A DNA stretch of 64,000 bases from positions 7,674,635 to 7,738,634 of the forward strand of contig CM119263.1 of assembly GCA_051294375.1 (NCBI GenBank), written 5' to 3'. Positions 37,355-48,300 of this stretch are shown here, in pieces. The first letter of the stretch is position 1. The number at the start of each line of letters is the position of its first letter. The notes under the pieces are model-generated. The model saw only the letters and a program-made list of their open reading frames with translations. It was not told the DNA's origin and did not search any database. This stretch comes from Paraspadella gotoi (Eukaryota > Chaetognatha). The position numbers and the translations under genes were made by a program.

Positions 37355-40300
37355 ATGTCGTCGATCGGAGAGGACGACGGTGAGGGTCTTGGATCGAGCA
37401 TCGGGGTGGTGGACTTGTCGTCGACAACCAAATTCGAGTTAGAAGCGCATCAGTTCACGACGACGGAAACCGAGCCCTCCCCCAAGCCGATGACTCTTTC
37501 CAAATCAGATTCAGCTATTGGATCGTCATCTTTTGATTGTTGTGACGAAGATTTAAGCAATATTTCTGTTGCCTCTCTTCCCGATGACGATGTCGACCAC
37601 TCGAATTCGCCCGAGGATTTTTTGGACGATCCCGTTGAATTAATTAATTCTAGTCAAGAGCACCCTGATTACTCGAGTGCTTGCTCTGCCTTGGCCGGTT
37701 GTTCGGAGTTAGTCGATGATTCGTCGCCAATAACGTCGACGATGACAGCAACTAGATCGGCCGCTGGTTCGGCCAATCGCTACGATAATCTCCGGCCCGT
37801 CCACGAATGGACCTGCTTCGCTTGCAAGGCCGCCGCCGACTCGACTGCCGAGAGAGGATCCGTCTTCTCTGACTCTGGAAAGCATCGGATTCCGCAAGGT
37901 GCCGTCGCTTCGAATTCTTCGTCTCATATCTGTCAATGCGAGGTTGAGGCTGGAACTGACTCCGCGGATGAGACAGGGATTAGAGCAGAACTGCGCATCG
38001 ATTCCTGCGCAAATGCCGAGGAAGACGACGCCAAGATGGTGAGCGAGGACGGCGCCAGCGCTGAGGTCTCGACTTTCGACAAATGGGACTCTCGCAACTG
38101 GCCAGCCTGGTTTGAGAGGCTCTTCATCGACACAGTCGCTCCTGGAGCATGCTTCGACAACTTGGTCGATGAAAGCAAGACTTAGTATGTACATTTTTGA
38201 ATGTAAATGTTCATCATAAAATTTCATTACTAATCGCATGATTGTTTTCCTTCTATTTTCTTTTTAAAGCCCGGGTAAGGAATGCGTCCCAACAACCATG
38301 CAAGAGAATCTATCTTCTAGTGAATTCAATTGCTCTTGCTGCTTCGAACTGATGGTGGAACCAACGACGATTCAATGCGGTCACAGGTAAGTTTTTGCTT
38401 AATTTTTCTAATGATTTTATTTATTTATTCTTTTGAAAATTTAGTCCCTAGTTTAATCCGATATTTTTTTTAAGAACAGATTTGGATTTGTCTTAAAAAA
38501 CATCATAACATATTTTATAAAAGTTAAAAGCATGTTTTCATATTTTAATGTTTAGAAATATAAAAAATGACTAAAATGTTTTAACATTTAAGTTTCTACT
38601 ACAGAGAATAAAAAAGTTAGAAATTTTCATATTTTTTCCCATTCTGAAGAATTTTTGATAACATGTTTTATATTTTTGATTTAACTTTTTATGAAGAATC
38701 TGAATCTTTATTAAAAACTTTATAAACTTGGTTAATATGTGGCTATCGGTTTCTAAGCAGTGATTTCTTAATAGTAAATCTTTTGTGTTTAAGGTGCTGT
38801 AGTTCTGGAATGATTGGACCGGTTTTTTTTAAGTTACACAAGTATTCCTCTTTCAAAAGTCTTTATTTCCCACTCATATTTTTTTTAGAAAATATAAATA
38901 CAATTCTTATAAATTAAGGATAAAAAGTATCCTCGGTTTTTGGCCAAAAAAAAATTTTTCCCCGATTTTGTTTTTGACCATAGTTTTTGACTATAGTTCT
39001 TGAATATTTTTATCTCGCCAGATGGGCGAATGCCCAACTTGGGCGAGATATTAATTTGTTTGCTTCTTTTAACCATTATTATCGTCACGTTTTAACATTA
39101 GAAATAGCTCGAGTGTATAACCCATAGGAAGCTAAAAATTTAAATATGGTTTGTCATCATTTAGGTCTTTTAAATTGTTATGTTTTATATTCTTACACTC
39201 ATTTATTTATTTTATTTATAAAACAATTTTTATATATATAGATGAGTTCAGCTTTGCAAATTAGATCATTAATTATTTAGTTATTAATTGAACTACAAAC
39301 AAACATGATCATTTATTATTATAAAATATTAATATTAAATTTTTAGGGTAATAGGAAAAAAATTTATTAAAGCTTAATCAGAATACGTTAATATGTAAAT
39401 GAGATTGAGGAACTTAATCTCATGTGAGTTAAATAGAGATTATCCACAAATTAATCTGTTACAGCGGCTGTCCAGTTTTTTTATTTTTCTTTTTTAATTA
39501 TATATCGCTTTTTTTTTATCGCAGCTTTTTCTGATTCGTCTAAAAACGAGTTCGCTCTGCAGCAGCTGTTCAACGGCTGTTCAGTGGCTGTTCAGTTTTT
39601 TTCTATCTTTTTTCTTTCTTTCTTACATATATTTGTTTATTTTATTTATAATGAATGATTTATTATATCAATGAATGAGTCATCGCGTCAATGAATGATT
39701 ATCATCATATCAATGAATTAATATTATTATATCAATAAATAGACTATTATCGCGTCAATGAATAATAATCATCGTATTAATAAATTTTTATCATTGTATC
39801 AATGATTTGGTTATCATTGTATCAATATTTGGTTACTTCCGAATCAATAATCATTTATTATTACATCAATCATTTACTATTACATTAATAATTTATTATC
39901 ACATCAATCATTCATTTTTTAAATTTTTTTATTAATTTTCTTTGATAGTAACGTCTGGCGAGATCACTATACTTTTAAGATTTTTTTTTAACTGACACAT
40001 ACGGATTTCCCATTTCAAAATCTACATTTATTATTTATAAATTTTTATTATGTGGGTAAAACGTGCGCTATTTAAGTTTGAAGAGTGTCCTCTTTTTTTT
40101 TTTTGCACAGGACTGTATTTATTTCTTATTTATTTTTGTTTATTTTATATATGAAATTGGTACAACCAATATAAAAATTATCCATTCATTTAATAAATAT
40201 TTTTTCTAAAATAAAAGAGACAATTTGACAGTTAAGACGATAAAAAGATAAAACGATTTGAAACAATATGACATTCAAACAATAAATGAGTATTGAGCAA

Positions 40301-42023
40301 GACTAATTTAATAAATAAGCTATCTTGTCCCTGTCTTTGGACAGGCTTTGGTGGTTTAAGGCCTCCATCATATATTTTATTTCTCTTTTTTTCTTCCAGC
40401 TTCTGCCGACTCTGTCTGGCGAACTGGTATTACGGTTCGAACCGAAAACGAACCTGCCCACAGTGTCGTCTCTCCTGGAACGGGTATCCTCGGACTAACG
40501 TTCTCCTCCGCAACACAATCCGCGTCCTCTTTCCCGCGGAAGTGTCGGCGCGGGAGGCGGAGGCGGCGGCGGCAGAGGATGCTGCAGCGGCGGAGACGTT
40601 ACGTCGGTTCGAGGACGACGCGTCCATCGCCGGTGGCGGACTCCTCTCTTTACTCGTTCTACATTTTTCCCCCACGACTCTCCGGGGATTTCTCAACGCC
40701 CTCCTCGTCGGAGCCGTCGCCGTCTTCATTGTCGGACATTTGCCGTGGCAACGAGACGAGTCTCTGGGTACCGTAACGAAACCCGTCCCCGAGTGGAGCG
40801 TCGACGACGTGGCCGCTTTCCTTCGAGGCCTGGGACCTTGGGCTCAGGATTACGGGGCCGTCTTCGCGGCGAACGCCATCGACGGTCAGCTAATAATGGC
40901 TCTGTCGGATCGCGACCTGCAAGAGCGGCCTTTTCGCGTAGCACCACGTTATCATCGACGTGCTTTGCTGTCGGCTTTGGCGGCGGCGAGGGCGCACGGC
41001 TCCAAGCCTCCCGCCGATCTATGGGAGTACAATGCAGCGAACCCAGGTACGGCGCTGCTGCTGCTCTGGGGTCTCAAGACGATACCCAGACACACGATTC
41101 TCGGCTATATGGTCTTCTTCGCCTACGATTCCATCCTCGTCCCGTTCGTGCACATAACTTGCCCCTCGTCGACCGCGGTGGAGTCGTCGGCGGGTGGCGC
41201 CCGGAATGAAGAACGTGAAAGGTGAGCGAATATAATCCTGTTAAACGTAATTGTTGTTGAATACCGTTCGCGAAAATTTAGAGTCATCTGGAAACCTGGT
41301 CGGTGTAACTTCTAGCTTATTTATTGTAAGAATGGCTAATTTTTTATTGGTTGTACCAATTTTAAAAAAGAAAAATACTTTGAATTTTTCTCTAATTCTT
41401 CAACCATTCTCTTCTCGAACCTTTTCCCAGCTTTTTTCGCCGACTGGATCCTATCTTTTGGGAGTTGCAGCCCTTCCGACGAAAGGCCCTTATATTTCAG
41501 TCACTTCTTTCTTTCAAACAAGACTCGGAGAGTCCCCACCTTCACCGCCCGCTGCAAACTCCTTCGCTAGGACAGGTGTTGTGAAATGATCAAAATCCTA
41601 TCTTGGACCGTAAAAAAAAGTAATTCGTAATAATTTACTTTTCTACAGTGGATAGAGTTTGTGACGAAGGTGCTGCTTCTACCTCACTTTTTGGTGGCGG
41701 AATTCGCTTGGGATTGGCTCAACGTTCATTACTGGACCACGGTTATAATCCTTCTCGACTGTTTGTTTCTCTCTGCCCTCGAAATTGTACATCTTCGCTT
41801 ATTATGTCAAAGGAATTTCGCCCAGTTTTTTAACCCCAACTCAACTGTGATACAAGAAATATGCCTCATTCTTGGCGCGTGCGCAATTTGGAGATATGTT
41901 CCTACCGTTATTTGTGACGTAACGTTTTATATATTGATATATTTTGTTCCTTTATTGAGGATAATTCGATGCGTTTTTAAAATTTCCAGAATTTTTGTCC
42001 GGACGTGGTATGCAAATTTTTGA
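37355..42023 (+). CDS. BFAR: BFAR-like RING/SAM/multi-pass ER membrane E3 ubiquitin ligase, 5 exons
   Basis: Exons 37355-38184, 38270-38386, 40400-41221, 41431-41575 and 41649-42023 join in frame to 762 residues. A C3HC4 RING occupies 298-338 (C298, C301, C313, H315, C318, C321, C335, C338) and is split by the 2-kb intron 2. A hydrophobic span follows at about 395-432, then a SAM domain at about 446-515 (EWSVDDVAAFLRGLG), then several hydrophobic helices. Exon 5 contains AEFAWDWLNVHYWT, a near-exact signature of bifunctional apoptosis regulator (BFAR). The family is an ER-resident E3 that restrains apoptosis and ER-stress signalling. The start is the first ATG in this frame after the C2CD5 poly(A) signal. 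The odd part is exon 1: a 276-residue acidic, Ser/Thr-rich N-terminal extension that human BFAR (about 450 aa) lacks. It contains its own CxxC and CQC cysteines but no domain I recognise. Confidence 0.9.
39011..39050. other. Perfect 9-bp stem with inner hairpin in BFAR intron 2
   Basis: TATCTCGCC at 39011-39019 pairs with GGCGAGATA at 39042-39050, and GGGCgaatGCCC lies inside the loop. An inverted partial match (TCTGGCGAGAT) occurs at about 39954-39964, so this could mark the end of a short element of about 950 bp. The evidence is weak. Confidence 0.35.
39650..39915. repeat. Degenerate AT-rich minisatellite in BFAR intron 2
   Basis: A unit of roughly 20-26 bases built on TATxATCAATGAATxATTAT recurs about ten times with variation (ATCAATGAATGA, GTCAATGAATAA, ATCAATCATTTA). 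It lies entirely within the 2-kb intron that splits the RING domain. Confidence 0.6.
40151..40370 (+). repeat. Dispersed repeat, fullest copy (BFAR intron 2)
   Basis: The copy begins with ATTGGTacaACCAAT, runs through TATCCATTCATTTAATAAA and ends with GGCTTTGGTGGTTTAAGG then CCTCCATCA. It shares these blocks with 46950-47050 on the other strand. Relative to that copy it contains about 110 extra bases flanked by an 11-base direct repeat (TTTAATAAATA), either an insertion here or a deletion there. It is probably a short interspersed element of unknown class. Confidence 0.6.
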
Positions 42024-42138
42024 ATTACTTTCGTTTTAATTTATTTTTAGTATGTTTTAAAATTATGTTGTGTAGAGTTTATCTACAATCACCTTGCCTC
42101 TTCAATACATTTACAAAATCGGGCTATTTTTTCTTAGG

Positions 42139-42144
42139 AATAAA
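42139..42144 (+). other. Probable poly(A) signal of BFAR
   Basis: AATAAA 116 bp after the BFAR stop. Another AATAAA at 42294-42299 stands only 10 bp before the cortactin ATG. Confidence 0.55.
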
Positions 42145-42309
42145 TTGTTCTGTTATTCTGTCTCTTTTTTAATCATTTGGATGCGGGCACTTGATCGTTG
42201 ATAAATTTCTCGTCGCATAACTTTCATTTGTTGTCATGCCTGTTCAACAATTATTTTGTTACCAGCGGTTTTAATTTTTCTGATAAACTAGTCAATAAAA
42301 CTCCCAACA

Positions 42310-45300
42310 ATGTGGAAAGCGACCGCAGGAGTTAAACCGGCTGTTGCTGCTAAACCAGGGAAGCCAGCGATTCCTAAAAAAGTCGATCTTACTTCGAATG
42401 ACGACGAGTGGGACACTGACCCTGACTTTGTAGTAAGTCAATTAACCTAATTGTGTATGTAATATTATTATGATTTGACTAAAACTGAAAGCCTAAAAAC
42501 TTGTCTGGATGCTTGCCTTCAGAACGATATATCCGAAAAAGATCAAAGATGGGGCGCCAAAACAATATCAGGTTCCGGTCATACCGCTTCTTTCAAGTAA
42601 GATGACCTTTCAAAATTTTAATAAAAAGATTCTATTTACATCCTTGGTTGTTAACATGAACCATTTCGACAGCATGACAGATTTAAGAAGCAATGTGATA
42701 AACGACGATCAAATCGTTGCCAAGGAAAAACTTTCATCCATCGGAACGGGTTCTTACGGCTACGGCGGGAAGTTCGGTGTTGAGAAGGACCGCATGGATA
42801 AGGTCATTTTTCACTTTTTCGGGTTTACAGAATTTAGGACTTTATAAATACTAACCACTGTTTTTTGGGTTTTTTTTACACCCTCTCCATATTTTTTTAG
42901 CTTTTATTATTGCCTCCTCTTTATTTTCATTATTTTGAATATCGTTTTTCCTCCATTTTGTTTATTTTGTTTTATTGTTTTATTGTTCTCCGTCTAGTTT
43001 TATCCTTCTTCTTCTTTTTATCAACATCCTCAATTCCTCACGTTTTCTTCACCAAATTAATTTTCTCGCGTTCACTAAGATTCGTCTTTTCTTTCACGCT
43101 TTATTAATTTCTATTCTAGCGTTCTCTCGCCTTCCTTCCATTTCACTTCCCTTTTTCACATCCCTTTTTCTCGCATTACCTCATTAATAATAATACACAA
43201 CGCCCTCTTTTTGTTACCAGTCGGCCAAAGGTCACGAATACCAAGAGGCGGCGTCGAAGCACGCTTCCCAAGTGGACGCGGCCAAAGGATTCGGCGGCAA
43301 ATACGGGATTCAGTCGGACCGTGTGGACAAGAGTGCCGTTTCTTGGTCGCACAAGGAGGAACTCACAAAACACGCTTCTCAGCAAGGTTAATAATCGCTG
43401 CCCTGCTGTTGGTATTTCTTCAATTTTGTTTACCGAAATTATTTTTTGAACCTCTTGCCTAAAGGTTCAAGCTAAAATTATTCAGCTCTTCGAAATTTTT
43501 CTTACTTTGCACCTCTAATAAGATCATTTTCACTCTTTATTTCCGGTGACTTTTTTCCCTTGTTCTGTCCCTATGGTGATTGGGATTTAAATTTAGACTA
43601 TAAAATCGGTTGGGGTGGAAAATTTGGACTACAGGAAGACCGGAAGGACGCTTCCGCTGCAGGGTGGGATTATCAGTCCAAATTGTCCCAACATGATTCC
43701 CAAAAGGGTGAGCAAATTTTTCTATCCTCATTTTGGCGTTGCTTATTTTTTTGAATTTTTTATCGTCTTGTTTTCGATGTTTTCAATTTGCATGTTTAAA
43801 AAAATTAGTTTAATAACTAGTTACTAGTAATAATTTTTAAATAAAAGCTTTATTTATACTATTCGTTTTTCCCATGCTGTAAAAAAATGGAATTACTCAT
43901 TTAGACAGGCGTAACATATTTTCTAGTATACTGCATACGTAAAAAGTGCGTTTACTTTTATACAGCAGAGCAACTACTAATATTTAATAATTCAAGTTGT
44001 CTAGTTGTTCTAGTTGTCACTTGAATCGTTATTTGCCTTACATATATTCTCACATATATTCAAAACGAATATATTTATGAAGTAAAAATAAGTGCACATA
44101 TATTTGGTTATTTCAGATCATTCAAAAGGATTTGGTGGAAGATATGGTGTTCAAAAAGATCGAGTCGATCAATCTGCAGTGGGATGGTCTTACAAAGAAA
44201 CTGTAGAGAAACATGAATCACAGAAAGGTAACAGCATCGCAAATGAATTCTAATAATTAAGTACTATTTTGACTACAACTTCATGGTGTTTTGTGATGAT
44301 ATTCCAGATGTATCAAAATATAAAAAAGTGAGCAAGTTTTTCTGATAAATTATTGATATAAACTTGTGATGAACTTTCGTTATTGGATTACAGCTGATTA
44401 TAATCATTCGCAATCAATTTTGTTTAAAGATTTTGTCATGTTAGTAATTAAATGTGATTAGTAAAGTTGTGTTCATTTTGATTGGTAGTGATCGAGCTGA
44501 GAAAGCTCCCTCTATTGCAATATTTAATTATTATTTTAGATCATTCGAAAGGATTCGGTGGAAAATATGGGGTTCAAACCGATCGCGTTGATCAATCTGC
44601 CGTCGGATGGGATTACAAAGAAACTGTTGATAAGCATGAATCTCAGAAAGGTATTACCTATATATGGTGTTTTTAATATATCTGCTTCATTTCCTTAAAA
44701 CAAATGTTATGGTGAAAAAAATTGTTTTTTGAGTCGAGGTAAAATCATTTACAGAAGGCTTCATATTATAAAATGTGGTAACCCATTTTTTTGTGACCAG
44801 AACACATTCCGAGAAAACTATTGAATAGATTTTAATGAAATTTGGTATGAACGATCCCTATGTGAATACAAATAGAAATATCGAGGCAAATTTCAATATT
44901 TGACCCCTGAGCCGAGATATGGGGCCCGGTAGGGGTCACTCATGGGGGCAAAAAATGGTCAAAATTTGTTTTTAATTTTTAATTTTTTTTTTTTTTTTGA
45001 ACAGTTCCCCAGATGTTTACTCTTCCACAAAAATGTATTTATTTCCACAAAAATATTAGTTTACCATAGGTTTCAGCTTCATGAACATCAGCTGTTCAAG
45101 TCAGATTTGGAATAATTCTGGAAAATTTGGAGAAAAACGATGAACCATGCATCTTCAACACCGATTAATTAGCAAAAAATTATTAATTTTAGCTTTAAAA
45201 AATATTTTTATATGTTTAAAACATCGATGAACCTGATTCTATTAAAAATTATAAAAAATGAAAACAAAATTTTTAGCATTTTTGGCCCCCCAGGGGTCCA

Positions 45301-48300
45301 GCCTCAGGGCCCTGTATCTCTTGTCAGGGGTTGAATATTAAAATTCGCTTCGATAGTTCCATTTATATTGTCATTAGAACTCTAAATGTAAAATTCATGA
45401 AATTTGATCCGGTAGTTTGGTGGAAACAGATTCTGGTCACAAAAAAGGTATTATGGCAACAGCCGGGTTGCCTGTGATGCCCATTGGGATGGGGCATCTC
45501 ACTGTTGGCTTTGGGGGCTTCCGACCCTCAGTGACGCATCCAGTCACTGGCGCGGTTACCCTAGGACGGTCTCGCTTTGCCAACGCAGAGGGAAGTCATT
45601 AGGACTGTGGATGGAACACTACGCCTGGGATGGTGTGTTCCCCCTCTGAGCCAATGGATTTGGCTGAACGATTGGTGGACGTGAGGCGGTGTGAATATAC
45701 CGCCACAGTATCACATTTTATAATATGAAGCCTTCTGTACTTTTTAAAATATTCTCGTTCCAATTAGGCTAATTTACCCTCGTTTTTTCATGATTTTTAA
45801 TAGAAGTTCATCAAAAAGCGAATCCAGAGAGGGAAGCAAGTGCTCGGTGAAATATTTATGTCTTAAGAAAAATTTTATGCGTTTTTTATCATCTCGAAAC
45901 TGATGGTGCTGTGGACTTTATGCTAAATACTTAAACTATACATGAACAAATAAAGTATAACAGTAGAAAAAACGGCAAATAATTTCGATTTTTGAGATGA
46001 AAGTCTGTTTTGTGTTAACAGAAAGTTAACATTATTACAAGCGTTAGTTTCACATGTGGCAACACATCCGTTGTATTCCTGTAAAAAAGCTTCTAATTTA
46101 TTCTCTTTATGTTAAGAAAATATTTTTTTAATTCTTACCTCATGATCGAGTCGTAAAACCTTTATTCCATTGCAAGAGTTTCCATAATCTTCATAAACAC
46201 AATTTCTTACAGTTAAGTTTCGCCCGTCAATTTTTCTCGTCCCCTAAATGAGTAGAATTTTTAAACAAAATTCACTTTTTACTGGCTTAACAAAATGTTA
46301 CCTTGATTTTAATGCAATAATTGGCCGGATACATAAATTCACCGGTCGCATGATTCTTAACGGCTTTTCCTAATGTAGTTTTGCAATGAGCATGATAGTA
46401 AGGCGAATAGTACGAAAAGCCTTGTAGAAAAAAAGAAAGGATGACTGTTTTTGAAAATTATATCCTTTCCTGATGTTTCCTTTTTTGTCAAAGTCTTCCA
46501 ACTGCTTGCTTTCTAGTAAAAAGTAATTTTTCTATTTACCGGTCTGAGGGTTATCGTCGCACAGTGGGTCGCTTCCATCGATTGAAATGCAGACGAAGCA
46601 GCCAATCCCCTCGACTTTAGCACCTCCGTCCATCCAGCCACCCTGAACAATGTTCAGTAAACTTGATTGAATTTCAAATCAGAAACGGTTTTCTCTATAA
46701 CAGCGGTTCCTACTTTCTATTAAAATCACCTGACATTCGTTTAACGCGGATAATATGAAGGTCAAAAATATAGGGTTGAAAAAACGAAGGCCTTGATTGA
46801 GCAATTTGACAGAACCGGAAGCTGAAAATGTAGGCTTTTCCATGGTTTCTTCCATTTCATCTTGTTCGTCTTTCTAACCAAAGACAAAAGGTCAGAGAGT
46901 CTTGATTGAAAGCTTGCAGAAACCTGCTATGTTATTATCTTGTAAGTGTGATGGAGGCCTTAAACCACCAAAGCCTGTCCAAAGTCAGGAACAAGATAGC
47001 TTATTTATTAAATGAATGGATAATTTTTATATTGGTTGTACCAATTTCATGATATAGAAATACGAAATAGAAATAAGAACAAATTTACTCACCGAATTAC
47101 TTATATAAAAAACAACCAACAGATCAAAAGAGTTTTTTTTTCCCCCACTCGTCCGTTTGTTTTTTTTTTTTTTTTTGTTTTTTTTTATTGTTTTTGGTTT
47201 TTTATATTTTTTTTGTCGGTCTGTCGGCTTCCTTCTTGCCAGTGAGAAAAAGAAACGTGTCAAAGACTTCGAAAGGAGAAGATGGAATGTGAAAGAAGTG
47301 ATGATGTTCTGTCGCTCCGTCTGCGTCGTCCGACTATTTATGGTGCGCGAGTCACGTTACCACGTCGTTTTCACGCGGAAGGAGAGCAAAAAAAAAGGAT
47401 GGGGATGAGGGCGAAAAGGAAAAGAGACGTAACCACGTTTTTTTTCACTAATCTTTGTCCTTTGGAAGCTTTTTGAAATTAAAGCGATGATCAAATTGAT
47501 CATGATGGTGTTGTCAGTTTTTAAAATCAAATGCTGAGGAAACTATGACATGTGTTAAAATAGATGCTTTTTACCGCGAATTAGATTTTAGATTTCAAAT
47601 CTGTTTTTTTCTTTGAATTTCAGATTATTCCGCTGGATTCGGTGGAAAGTATGGGGTTCAATCAGACCGTGTGGACAAGAGCGCCAAAGGATGGAGCGAA
47701 AGTCAAAAAACTGATCTTCATTCCTCCCAAACTGATGCGAGTAAGCAAATAGTTTTCCCCGTGTATACGCCGATTTTCACAGATTAAATTAGAGATGGGA
47801 GAATGTTTTCGCAAAATTTTTTGAGAATTTATGATCTCTGTACGTATAATATGTACTTTGTATTCGTTCCTTGTTTTTTTCGCATTGATTGGGATGTTCT
47901 TTCACAGGTAAGGGATTCGGCGGTAAATTCGGCGTTGAACGAGACCGAGTTGATTCCTCTGCTCACTCCTGGGAAGACAAGGACAAGACGGAGGATGCCC
48001 GGGTTCGTCAAGAACAAGATGTCGGTAAATTCGCAATTATTTTTTACGGTTCTGGTAGCAATGCTAGCATCATCCATACTTCATTCCACCTTAAAATGAT
48101 ATAATATCATTTTTGCGTTTTTAAATTAACTCCCACTGTTTATTTTAGTAATTTATCAATTATATTTATCTAGTGACATCGACTTATCCATTTTTCTGCC
48201 CTTATTTCCTTCCACTTGTCATTTGACCCACTTCCCTCTCTTCCCCTCACAGAGAGTGGAAAATGCAACGCGGGGGCGCGCAACCTGAAGGCTCGGTTTG

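Noticed and set aside
45417-45602. 61-codon frame starting inside the MITE
   Set aside because: It spans the junction of the inverted repeat and the hairpin insert; there is no protein similarity, and the insert's structure explains its composition.
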